This document shows, one piece after another, positions 25,430 through 34,444 of a stretch of DNA of 64,000 nt. How positions within the stretch are numbered: position 1 is the first letter of the stretch; the number at the start of each line of letters is the position of its first letter. Where the stretch lies: assembly GCA_018304545.1 (NCBI GenBank), contig JAGVVZ010000003.1:123402-187401 (forward strand), in the 5' to 3' direction. The position numbers and the translations under genes are program-made. A model generated the notes under the pieces. That model was not told where the DNA came from, did not search any database, and was given only the letters and a program-made list of their open reading frames with translations. This DNA is from Candidatus Aenigmatarchaeota archaeon (lineage in GTDB: Archaea; Aenigmatarchaeota; Aenigmatarchaeia; CG10238-14).

Positions 25430-28400
25430 TTATTAACCTCCTGAGTTTTACCATATTCATATTTCATTTCCATAAATTTGACCAGTGGACCGTCACATAA
25501 AGATAAGAAATCTTCTTTATTTCTCATATCTTCAAATCCTAAAGCATAATTATCAAATTTGCATGTCATTGACGCAAAACCATCTGGTATGCCACTGCCT
25601 TTCATTGTAACTTTCATTACACATTTATTATCTTCAATTCCATCTATTGTAACTTGCGGTTCATTTTCGCCTTCTGGAGCAAAACTAATTTTTTTACATA
25701 TCCTGAATGCTCTTTCAAAACAGTTCCCATCATTCTTGCAATCAGTCAACAAGCCTTCAGTTATTTCCTTGGCATCGCTGCCAGAGCTTAACATTAAATA
25801 TAATATGTCTTTTAACATAACTTCCTTGATATACTTAACATCTCCTTTAATTTCTACGACATCATCTATTGTCATCTTATCGATCCTTGATTTAATTTTA
25901 GATTTTATTTCGTCCACTTTTTCTTTAGCTGTCTCAAACATCGACGAAACTCTTCTGTATTTTTCTTCCTCAGGGGATTTTATCGACGCATAATAATCAG
26001 CTATTGCGTTTGTTTCTTTAGATAACTTATCCAACTCTATCTTAAGAGCATCCAACTTCAATGCCAATGACAACAACCCAGATGTGTCAGGAACTTTTTC
26101 AACTTTTTCAACATAAGTATTTCTGTCATCTCCCCTGGTTAGGCAGTCATGAAATACCACGCATCCCTGCTCGTTCTTTTTTACTATCAACTCTCCGCCT
26201 TTCTCTTTGCACTCACTATAAACCTTTTCAGGAACATCATTATAACAAGATTCTTTTTCACCGCACTTTAATACAGGACAACCTGTTTGAGAATCGAAAT
26301 CTTTGATCACTTTTAGCCCCTGCATCTCACACTCCTTTCCTATTGCTTTAGTAGGCGGAGTTATCTCTGAGCAACCTATTCTCTTCTCTTCATGAATACA
26401 TTTAGGAATCTTGCAGTTATTTTCAAAATTAATGAAACTCTTACCACCAACCTCTTCGCATTTTCTTAAAGCCGATTTTATTTCTTCATCGTTGGGACAT
26501 GAACGGGACTCAAACTGAACAGGGTACATGGAGATAGGAGCAATAGAAGCCGGGGTTGCACTCGTGCTACTTGTTTCAAATGAACATTCGACATACTCGC
26601 AACCGCTAAAATCTTTTCTAACTACAATATTGCCACCGTTGTTTAAACACTTCTCTTTTAAATAAGGTGGGTTTTGAGGACATTTCTTCTCACAATTGAC
26701 CTTAACAAATCCGCTTTCGTCTATTTCTCTTTTACATTCATTCGATGTTACTACCATCTCTCCACCACATTTGTCAAATTTGATTAAATTACCTGTACAA
26801 GAATCATACCACCCTTCCCTTTCAGTTCCTATATCTCTACAAGTTTTCTTGCAATGATAGGCACATTCTTTACAAGTACATGTATCACCTGATTCATAAC
26901 ATGGGTTTTTAGTTCCATCCGGGCACATGACATATTCCGGACATTTTCTTACAGGTGTTTTCTCGCATTCATAGCCGACAGCACATCCCTTATCATTATA
27001 AATGGTTTTCATTCTCCCATCCTTGCAATAGTCAGATGGAGGAGAGGTTAATCTGGGACACTCTTCTTGACTCTTGCATACAGATGAATCACAAGGCACT
27101 TGATATTGATTTGGTAAATTGCACCCGCCCTTATAGCATAATCTAGAAAATGTATCAAAGCAGCATGTGTCTTCCGATCTGCATTCATTCCACACTCTGA
27201 AGGAGTTTACTCCACATTTCGCGATGTCTCTTCTCACGTCCATAGTGGCAGAAATTCCATCTACATTAACTAATAGTGCTCCGGCTGAACCCACGTTTTC
27301 AAGTTTAAGAGTTTTCAAACCCACTTTTGTAGAATCTCCGGCATTTAGCGAAATCTCTCTACTTGTTTGGGGATTGCCCTCTTCATAAACAGTTAAAGTG
27401 GCCTTTCTTTCTGAGAAACTATCTGAATATCTTGCCTCTTTACTTGTTATACCCACGCCATTGATTATTTTTGACTCTCTTATTTCGTTATTTACATTAC
27501 ATCTTTTAGAACATGACTCATCGGCATACTTGCGCCAAACTTCATTAGATTTGCATGATGTAGAATCGCCTTGATCTTCTGAATAACCGTCATAGCATTG
27601 CCAATAGGCATTTCTATAGTTCATGCCAGAACGCAGAGTAGTTGTTGTCGACGGTGTTGTTAATGGACAATCTTGAGGGCACTTTCCGATCGTACAAGGA
27701 GCTAGAGGGCATATTTCGCCAGTACAAGGTGGGCAATACGCAGCTTCGCCTTCTTCACAAACACCGTTACCACATGCTGATTGAATGGTGGTTGTCGTTT
27801 CGCAGATTAATTTACCACAGGACTGGCAGCTGCTGCCTTCATATTTACACCCAGAAGGAGGAGCAGGACAACTAATACAAGAAGTGATTGTTGGGTTATT
27901 ACATGGACTTGCACAGTTAATACATCCGTTAGCATCTGGTAAATGATTATCTGGACATGGGTCCCAGACACATGCGATATCAGCACATTTTATTGTAGTA
28001 CTAGTCGGAGACAAACAAGCACCGTCTCTACATCCATTAGGACATTCATAAAAATCAACATATCTATATCCGTCTTGACAATAAAATTCTTGCAAAGAGT
28101 TTTGTGTTTGCGGCGTACCGCCAACATTTGCACTAGTGCCACATATATCTGTTACATAAGTGGATATCATACAATTAGACTGATCAGCACATTTAGTCAC
28201 TCCCGCTGTTGTTCCTTTAACATGATAGTTCTTACCATTATCAGAATCTTTGCATGATGGAATGATCATTGTCGTGGTAGTGATTGGCCTAGCCACACAC
28301 TGTCCGTTTTCTTCAACGCATTGCTTGTCTGAAGGCGATGCCACTAGAGCACAAGCAGTATCTGGATAAATTCTAGCACAAGTAAAACCACACCACCCGC

Positions 28401-28758
28401 AATATCCTTTTAAAGTGGTTGTTGTAGATAATGTTGCAGTTGTTTCGCAAATCAAAGTACCACAAGATTCACATGAACTGCCCTCATATCTACAACCTAT
28501 TGACGTCGATGGACAACTAACACACGCTTTTAGAGTTGTAGTAGTTGAGGGAACGCATGAAGGTGATTTATTACAAACACATGTTGTTCTATCAAAACCC
28601 CCATTGTTGCATCCTCCTCCCACATATCCTGGTGCACAATCGGTACAAACAGGTGGACAATCTGCATCCGTGAGCATGCAACCAATACTAGTCTCGTTTT
28701 GAGCACTTACAACCGTAATTAAACTTAAATATAATATTACAGCCAACAAAAACCGCAT
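25426..28758 (-). CDS. Giant secreted Cys-rich protein with Thr-rich linkers
   Basis: The 1110-residue product has an N-terminal signal peptide (1-19) and no C-terminal membrane helix. Residues about 20-420 are Cys-rich modules separated by TTTT linkers, with two near-copies of a CxSCP...GC-YEGSSC-SCG-LICETT unit. A non-Cys domain (about 430-530) is followed by more Cys modules of the type GGxxxxxxDxxGCxxxxC (about 560-890). The last 230 residues are mostly helical (DALKIELDKLSKETNAIADYY). The Thr runs are probable O-glycosylation stalks. It looks like an adhesive or structural surface protein with disulfide knots. Exact family unknown. Confidence 0.85.
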   Translation of the reverse strand: MRFLLAVILYLSLITVVSAQNETSIGCMLTDADCPPVCTDCAPGYVGGGCNNGGFDRTTCVCNKSPSCVPSTTTTLKACVSCPSTSIGCRYEGSSCESCGTLICETTATLSTTTTLKGYCGWCGFTCARIYPDTACALVASPSDKQCVEENGQCVARPITTTTMIIPSCKDSDNGKNYHVKGTTAGVTKCADQSNCMISTYVTDICGTSANVGGTPQTQNSLQEFYCQDGYRYVDFYECPNGCRDGACLSPTSTTIKCADIACVWDPCPDNHLPDANGCINCASPCNNPTITSCISCPAPPSGCKYEGSSCQSCGKLICETTTTIQSACGNGVCEEGEAAYCPPCTGEICPLAPCTIGKCPQDCPLTTPSTTTTLRSGMNYRNAYWQCYDGYSEDQGDSTSCKSNEVWRKYADESCSKRCNVNNEIRESKIINGVGITSKEARYSDSFSERKATLTVYEEGNPQTSREISLNAGDSTKVGLKTLKLENVGSAGALLVNVDGISATMDVRRDIAKCGVNSFRVWNECRSEDTCCFDTFSRLCYKGGCNLPNQYQVPCDSSVCKSQEECPRLTSPPSDYCKDGRMKTIYNDKGCAVGYECEKTPVRKCPEYVMCPDGTKNPCYESGDTCTCKECAYHCKKTCRDIGTEREGWYDSCTGNLIKFDKCGGEMVVTSNECKREIDESGFVKVNCEKKCPQNPPYLKEKCLNNGGNIVVRKDFSGCEYVECSFETSSTSATPASIAPISMYPVQFESRSCPNDEEIKSALRKCEEVGGKSFINFENNCKIPKCIHEEKRIGCSEITPPTKAIGKECEMQGLKVIKDFDSQTGCPVLKCGEKESCYNDVPEKVYSECKEKGGELIVKKNEQGCVVFHDCLTRGDDRNTYVEKVEKVPDTSGLLSLALKLDALKIELDKLSKETNAIADYYASIKSPEEEKYRRVSSMFETAKEKVDEIKSKIKSRIDKMTIDDVVEIKGDVKYIKEVMLKDILYLMLSSGSDAKEITEGLLTDCKNDGNCFERAFRICKKISFAPEGENEPQVTIDGIEDNKCVMKVTMKGSGIPDGFASMTCKFDNYALGFEDMRNKEDFLSLCDGPLVKFMEMKYEYGKTQEVNK

Positions 28759-28835
28759 AATACTAAAATAGATTTCTAGTTATTAAAAAACTGTGTTATT
28801 ACTTTTATGGGACTAAAATAACGTCCTTATAAATA

Positions 28836-28852
28836 TTACTATTCAATAGTAA
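28836..28852. promoter_or_regulatory. Perfect palindrome at the HD-protein promoter
   Basis: TTACTATTCAATAGTAA is an 8-bp inverted repeat around a single C. It begins at the end of the TATA-like CTTATAAATAT and covers the expected transcription start of the gene at 28880. This is a likely operator, though the factor is unknown. Confidence 0.5.
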
Positions 28853-28879
28853 ATTACTTTAAAGTGGTGAAGTGATTTA

Positions 28880-30211
28880 ATGAGTACCAATGATCAATCT
28901 GTTCTACTAAGTAGATTATTTGGAATTTTTATAGATCAAGGAATGAATAGAGATACTGCAAGAGTATTTGTATCACCCCATACATCAGCTGGATTTAACG
29001 GCATAAATCATATTCCTTACACAAATGGTCAAAAAATATCACTAGGTGTTTTAGATCCACAAACTGCAAGAGATGTTGTTGAAGCAATAAAAATGTCGGG
29101 GGGGAATATTGTTAGATATCCCGGTCCCAGAATAAATTCATTTGATATAACTACAAGCTCAGCGGAGGCTACTTTGGATGATTATTTAATAGAAGCTGCA
29201 TATAGACTAGAAGTTAAGCATCCAACTCCGTATGGATTTGATATTTATACCTTTGACAATGCTATTGTAAGACCTGATAAACGTATTATTCACATCAATA
29301 TGCATGACCGATCTGTCCCTGTTTTTTCTAGATATGATGAAAATGCTATTAGAAAAATTATCTCACTTAGTATGGATGAGGAACAGCATTTAAAAAGAAG
29401 AGATGAACCATCGGATGAAAGAGACTCTTTAGTTCAAGCATTGATTAGTTTGGGAAGATCAACTGATTATTCCAGAAGAGATATATTGGCAGAGTTAGGT
29501 GTTGATAATCTTACATTTTACAGAACATTTTATGCAGTGAAAGAATTAAAACGTAATCAAAATGGTAAATTTTATCATCATTTTGGACATTTCATTAGAT
29601 GCGTCGATGATTCGCTATTTTTAACAATGAAGTTAATAGAAGCCGGGTATAGACCTGACGTTAATGTCGTAGCGAATGGTGCAATGACACACGATGCTGG
29701 AATTGGTAATTCAGATCATGAAGAAGTCGGAATTAAAATAGTTGAAGAATGGAATTGGTTAAGACCATATATTCATGATATTGGAAAAACTATTTTAGGA
29801 ACTAGAGTTATAGGCTCTCCACCAAAATATCCGCCAGAATCATTAGAAGCTCAAATAGTCAGAGACTCTGACCAAAGATCATTTAGTGATGAAAAATATT
29901 TCTTATTAGGAAATTTACAATTAATAGCAGAATTCGGGGCCAGAGATCCTGAAAAATGGTATAATGGTACACTAGAAATGCTCCAAAGTCATGCAACAGC
30001 ATTAGCAGAACCAGCAAAAGGGGCCAGAAACGTATGTTTTGCATATTGTACAGAACCAGCAAGAAGTCTTTGGGATGCGGGTGTGTACGAAAATACTCGA
30101 TTATGGTTGAAAATAGGAAAATCTTTCTCTAGAGATGCTATAAGTTATATAGAAAATGGCGGGGATATAAGATTTTTCCCTGTTCACCGTTATATGACAA
30201 CTGATAGTTAA
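28880..30211 (+). CDS. HD-domain phosphohydrolase-like orphan
   Basis: The 443-residue product has an unrecognised N-terminal half, then an HD-type metal site: HHFGHFIRCVDDSLF supplies the first His, GAMTHDAGIGNSDHEEVG the HD pair, and QIVRDSDQRSF a distal Asp. The order H...HD...D matches the HD superfamily, whose members hydrolyse nucleotides or cyclic nucleotides. No GYP or RelA-type signature is seen. The start is set by GGTGAAGTGATTTA. A single gene with its own palindromic promoter. The assignment is from motif pattern, and the substrate is unknown. Confidence 0.75.
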   Translation: MSTNDQSVLLSRLFGIFIDQGMNRDTARVFVSPHTSAGFNGINHIPYTNGQKISLGVLDPQTARDVVEAIKMSGGNIVRYPGPRINSFDITTSSAEATLDDYLIEAAYRLEVKHPTPYGFDIYTFDNAIVRPDKRIIHINMHDRSVPVFSRYDENAIRKIISLSMDEEQHLKRRDEPSDERDSLVQALISLGRSTDYSRRDILAELGVDNLTFYRTFYAVKELKRNQNGKFYHHFGHFIRCVDDSLFLTMKLIEAGYRPDVNVVANGAMTHDAGIGNSDHEEVGIKIVEEWNWLRPYIHDIGKTILGTRVIGSPPKYPPESLEAQIVRDSDQRSFSDEKYFLLGNLQLIAEFGARDPEKWYNGTLEMLQSHATALAEPAKGARNVCFAYCTEPARSLWDAGVYENTRLWLKIGKSFSRDAISYIENGGDIRFFPVHRYMTTDS

Positions 30212-30213
30212 TA

Positions 30214-30327
30214 TCATAATTTACTAAATAAAAATATCAAAGCCAGAACTACGATTATTATAACGATTATTATTTTTCCGTATGTTTTCCAATACTCTAG
30301 TATTGAGTTCCCACTTGATTTCTCCAT
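30214..30327 (-). CDS. 37-residue single-pass membrane microprotein
   Basis: The frame from ATG 30327 to TGA 30214 encodes a polar 18-residue head (MEKSSGNSILEYWKTYGK) and one strong hydrophobic helix (IIIVIIIVVLALIFLF) with a short tail. It begins 19 nt after the MgtC-like gene's stop on the same strand and is probably co-transcribed with it. The binding site is weak. It may be a small subunit of, or escort for, the preceding membrane protein. Confidence 0.6.
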   Translation of the reverse strand: MEKSSGNSILEYWKTYGKIIIVIIIVVLALIFLFSKL

Positions 30328-30345
30328 AATTTGGTATATTTCGTT

Positions 30346-31593
30346 TTACCTGTTAATAAAAACAGTTGTTACAAATCCAACAACAATTAAAAGTAAAAAT
30401 AATATTCCAATCTTCTTAGAGAAATCTTTTGATCCAAAACTGTACGCAATGAAAAATTTAACAACAGTGTTTGATAACAAGGCGAGTAGTATGGCAAATA
30501 TGCCTGTTTGATAATTGATTGATTTACCGACCGAAGAAGAAACGGAAAGTGTTATCGCATCAACGTCTGCAAATCCTGAGATGATGCTGGTCGTAAATAA
30601 ACCCAAATTTCCCAAATATAATACCGAGATTTTAGATAAAAACAATATCAATACATAAAACAAACCAAACTTGAGTGCAGGCATCAGTGTAAATGGGCTC
30701 TTAAGCTCTACCTCAGCATTTATGTTTGATTTTTTGTGCCATATTATCAGAGATCCTATAATTCCGGTAAGAGCCATCATAGACAAAGGTATGAATAAAA
30801 AACCGGAGAATTCTCTGTTTACGAAGTAAACTTCTATAAAAACTCTTATGAACATGACCGATGATGCAAGAATAGTAGCGAATACAAACGGATTCGTGTT
30901 TTTCTCTTTCTTAGACAAATTAGACATTGTTGTAGTCACGGCTGTACTTGAAACTAATCCACCAAGCAAACCCGTAACACCCACTCCCTTCTTGGTCCCA
31001 AAAATTCTGGTTAAAACGTACCCGAAAAAGCCTATACCTGATACAAAAACGACCATAAGCCAAATATTATAAGGGTTCAAAACGTCGAACTTGTCATAGG
31101 AGACTCTTGGGAGGAAAGGTAAAATTACAAACGCTATTATGGCAAATTTCAATGTGTCTAAAAGCTCTTCGTGTTGTATGTTGCCAACAAAAGAATGCAG
31201 TTTATCTCTCAAAGATAGAAACACCGCCATAGAAATTGTGAATGCAATCGCGATGTTCTCTGGTCCGAAATAAACCAGAACTCCCATTAAAAATGATAAC
31301 AGAACACTTATTTCAGTAGTCATACCAAAATCTTTGTTGAAATAAGAAGTCACTAGATATCCTGCGATGGTCAGAAGTACGATTCCTATAAGCATGACTG
31401 GCAAGAAAGCAGGACTAAAAGTATCTGATATGTATGCAGTGAAAGTTCCTAGAACTGTTATGAGCATGAACGTCCTTAAACCAGCAAAGTTTTTTTTGTT
31501 GGACATTTTAATTGAAAGTTCTCTTTCCAAACCAACCAAAGCCCCAAGAACAAGAGATAGAATAATTTTTATGGCAAAGATAATTTCAGTCAT
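30346..31593 (-). CDS. MgtC/DUF4010 family membrane protein
   Basis: A 415-residue protein with about 12 transmembrane segments. The N-terminal part has the MgtC pattern (GALVGLERELSIKMSNKKNFAGLRTFML). The second half matches DUF4010 (GLLGGLVSSTAVTTTMSNLSKK, GFADVDAITLSVS). Members of this group are found in bacteria and archaea and their transported substrate is uncertain. It is followed by a membrane microprotein gene. Confidence 0.93.
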   Translation of the reverse strand: MTEIIFAIKIILSLVLGALVGLERELSIKMSNKKNFAGLRTFMLITVLGTFTAYISDTFSPAFLPVMLIGIVLLTIAGYLVTSYFNKDFGMTTEISVLLSFLMGVLVYFGPENIAIAFTISMAVFLSLRDKLHSFVGNIQHEELLDTLKFAIIAFVILPFLPRVSYDKFDVLNPYNIWLMVVFVSGIGFFGYVLTRIFGTKKGVGVTGLLGGLVSSTAVTTTMSNLSKKEKNTNPFVFATILASSVMFIRVFIEVYFVNREFSGFLFIPLSMMALTGIIGSLIIWHKKSNINAEVELKSPFTLMPALKFGLFYVLILFLSKISVLYLGNLGLFTTSIISGFADVDAITLSVSSSVGKSINYQTGIFAILLALLSNTVVKFFIAYSFGSKDFSKKIGILFLLLIVVGFVTTVFINR

Positions 31594-31624
31594 TACAATT
31601 TATTTGGTGATTGCAATAATAAGT

Positions 31625-33997
31625 TTATATCATTGTTACTCTCTCGACTGTCGTGCTTCCACCCAACATCTTATCCCTATTTAATCTGTACAGCTCGCCT
31701 GTCACCGCGCCTTCTAATGTTTTATCGTGAGTAATTATGAACACTTGTTGTATATAATCTCCAATTTTATTTCTCAGTGTTTCCGATAAATCTTCCACTG
31801 CTTTCATATCAAGATTATGCGTCGGTTCATCCAGAATTAGCCACTTCAATTGCGGAGCTAGTATCAAAGAAAAAGCTATTCTAAGAACTAATGAAGATAT
31901 GCTTCTCTCACCACCGGATGCTATGCCATCCACATCTATCCATTTACCAGATCTGTCTCTGAGTTGTAATACATAATCTCCCTCTTCTATGTTCAAACGT
32001 ATATCCGAAAAATCTGTGTATGGATAAACATCTGGCCATATCTGATTCATTGTATAATTGACGGTACCTATGAACTCTTCTCGCAATTGAACTTGTGTTT
32101 TTTCTAGGGCTCTTTCAAAAATGGAAATATCTGAAATTAATTTATCCAATTTTGCAATTTCGTCATAATGTTTCCTAGCTGAATTCAATTCGTTTTCCAA
32201 CTCTTCTAATCTTTTTTCCTTTTCGAAAACTAATTGATTTGAACTCGAGATTTTTTCCTTTAATTCAGATTGCCTCATTATGAGTTCTTCATACCTTCTT
32301 CTGGTATCTATCACGTTGTCTTTACCTATTCCGTTATAAACGACTATCAACTGAGACTCTAAAGTGTTAAGCAGCGAAGATAGTTCGTGAATTTTATTCT
32401 CTCTTTCTTGGAGCTCAGAAATTCTAGAAAACAATATTTCGTACTCCTTCATCTCGTTTTTCATGTTTTTGCTCAATATCTGAAGTTCATTTGTTTGTAA
32501 TTTTATTTCCTCCATGTTTTTCTCTATATCCTCTTTTTTGGAGGCTAAATCAGGTAAAGATTGCTCTATCTCTGACAATTCTTTAACCAAAATTTCAAAA
32601 CTCTCTAATTCTAGAAGTATTTTATTATATGTATTAAGAGCCCTTTCCGAGGAGTTTAACCTATTTAAAACGTCGGTTTTTATTTTCTTCTTTTCATCTA
32701 ATTCTTTATTTAGATTATCTACTGTTTTTTGTCTCTCTTCTATAAGATGCTGTTTCTTATCTGTATCTATTTTAGAATTACATATGGGACATTCGTCTTT
32801 TAGTTCTTCCACTTTTAAAATCAATTCATTTAACTGATTGAGAGAAGAGTTTATCTGTATTATTCTTTCATCTATTTCATTGATCTTATTTCTTTCTTGC
32901 TCAAATAATATTCGAGGGTTATCACCATACAACCTCTTTATCTCCCCTAATTCGTTTTTCAAAATTTGCTTTTTATCAATTTCCTCTTTCTTTTTAGTTC
33001 TATCTCTCTCAAGATAGTAAATTTTAATTTTATATTCAGAAACCAGTCCTGTATACTTATTCAGATTGTTCGTTTTTTCGTTTAAAAATTTGTCAACTTC
33101 TTCTAATTTACTTTGTAACTCTGTTAATTTACTTTTTATTTCATTTGCATTAACATCCTTGAGTGTTTTTCTAATCTCAAATATCGATCTTTGGTTCTCT
33201 TCCTTCGTGGCCTCCAATGATTTTTTATTCTGTTTAAGCTCGCTTAATTTTTTATCTAGTTCTTCCAATTCATGAAGTTTTTCTTCCCATTCCTTGCATT
33301 TTTTAGTATGAAACTCATAGTCACTAGATAAAAAAGATTTATTTTCAATCAACCCTTTTAGATTCTTTTTAATATCCGAAATTTTATTTTCTATATCCTT
33401 TATATCTACTAGACTTATTACGCTCTGCTTACCCAGCTTTCTATCAACGATCTTATTCTTCAGTGAAACTGCTGATGATCTTGCTTTTTCAAATTTATCA
33501 ATCATCAACATGTTGTCTATCTTTTTCATTCTCTCTCCTTTGGACAAACGTAGAAAGTAGTCTAGCCCATTTTGCTCAGAATAAATAGACCTGCAAAAAA
33601 GCTCGTAATCAACTTTCAGGACTTTTTCTATCATATCATTGACTCTTTGAGTATTGGGAGCTTCGAGAAGTTTCTCCTCCTCCTTTATTTCGCAATAAGT
33701 AGTGCCTTTTCCTCTTTCAATAACTCTCATGACCGAATATTCCTTGTCGTCGATAACAAAATTAATGATTACATTTGACTCGTTTTTAACATACGGTCTG
33801 CTCATTATTAAATCGTCTAATTTTACTTTTTTTGATTGTAAATTAGGAAACGTGCCAAATAAACCAAATGATATAGCGTCTAAAACACTACTTTTCCCGC
33901 AACCTAAAGACCCTGTAAACACATTTGTTCCTGGACTAAAACTTAACGTGGAATCTAAATGCGATTTCCAGTTTATCATCTTTATTTGAGTTATCAT
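31625..33997 (-). CDS. rad50: DNA repair ATPase Rad50
   Basis: A 790-residue SMC-like protein. The N-terminal ATPase has Walker A GSLGCGKSSVLDAISFGLFG (Ser-Leu where many have Asn-Gly). Long coiled coils flank the zinc hook CPICNSKI at about residue 405. The C-terminal lobe carries the signature ASGGERSISSLVLRIAFSLIL and Walker B WLILDEPTHNLD. With Mre11 it processes double-strand breaks. GGATGAGC precedes the ATG. Third gene of the mre11-nudix-rad50 run; HerA and NurA are not adjacent. Confidence 0.95.
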   Translation of the reverse strand: MITQIKMINWKSHLDSTLSFSPGTNVFTGSLGCGKSSVLDAISFGLFGTFPNLQSKKVKLDDLIMSRPYVKNESNVIINFVIDDKEYSVMRVIERGKGTTYCEIKEEEKLLEAPNTQRVNDMIEKVLKVDYELFCRSIYSEQNGLDYFLRLSKGERMKKIDNMLMIDKFEKARSSAVSLKNKIVDRKLGKQSVISLVDIKDIENKISDIKKNLKGLIENKSFLSSDYEFHTKKCKEWEEKLHELEELDKKLSELKQNKKSLEATKEENQRSIFEIRKTLKDVNANEIKSKLTELQSKLEEVDKFLNEKTNNLNKYTGLVSEYKIKIYYLERDRTKKKEEIDKKQILKNELGEIKRLYGDNPRILFEQERNKINEIDERIIQINSSLNQLNELILKVEELKDECPICNSKIDTDKKQHLIEERQKTVDNLNKELDEKKKIKTDVLNRLNSSERALNTYNKILLELESFEILVKELSEIEQSLPDLASKKEDIEKNMEEIKLQTNELQILSKNMKNEMKEYEILFSRISELQERENKIHELSSLLNTLESQLIVVYNGIGKDNVIDTRRRYEELIMRQSELKEKISSSNQLVFEKEKRLEELENELNSARKHYDEIAKLDKLISDISIFERALEKTQVQLREEFIGTVNYTMNQIWPDVYPYTDFSDIRLNIEEGDYVLQLRDRSGKWIDVDGIASGGERSISSLVLRIAFSLILAPQLKWLILDEPTHNLDMKAVEDLSETLRNKIGDYIQQVFIITHDKTLEGAVTGELYRLNRDKMLGGSTTVERVTMI

Positions 33998-34005
33998 AGC
34001 TCATC

Positions 34006-34440
34006 CTATCTAATTTTTTTAAAAATTTCATTACGTTTTGATCTTAGAAATTCTTTATCCTTGTTACTTGTTATCCTAGATATAGCGTCATCAAAACTGA
34101 ACCATTGAGCGCTAGTGTTTCCAAGGATATTTCCTGGTAAAGGGTTGAGTTTTGTCTCAACTGATTTGAATAAAAATATGTGTATTTCTTTTTCTATAAG
34201 GGAGAATACGTTACTTGGCCTTCTAATTACACCTAATTTTTCAATTAAAGATAAATCTTTTAATCCTGTTTCTTCATAGATTTCTCTTCTAGCTGTTTCT
34301 ATTAAACTTTCTCCTTTTTTAATTCTCCCTTTAGGCAATGACCATGAGCTGATTCTAATACTCTTATCGTTAACCAAACAGATTTGCTTTTTTTTATTTA
34401 AAATGACTCCACCAGCAGTAACACTAACAAATATTTTCAT
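34006..34440 (-). CDS. Nudix hydrolase between mre11 and rad50
   Basis: Starting at ATG 34440, where AAGGTGATATT gives the binding site, yields 144 residues. The Nudix box reads LPKGRIKKGESLIETARREI followed by YEETGL, complete. The LPKGxIxxGE entry resembles diadenosine polyphosphate hydrolases, though that is only suggestive. It begins 5 nt after mre11 and ends 8 nt before rad50, so it is made as part of the repair operon. Confidence 0.92.
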   Translation of the reverse strand: MKIFVSVTAGGVILNKKKQICLVNDKSIRISSWSLPKGRIKKGESLIETARREIYEETGLKDLSLIEKLGVIRRPSNVFSLIEKEIHIFLFKSVETKLNPLPGNILGNTSAQWFSFDDAISRITSNKDKEFLRSKRNEIFKKIR

Positions 34441-34444
34441 AATA

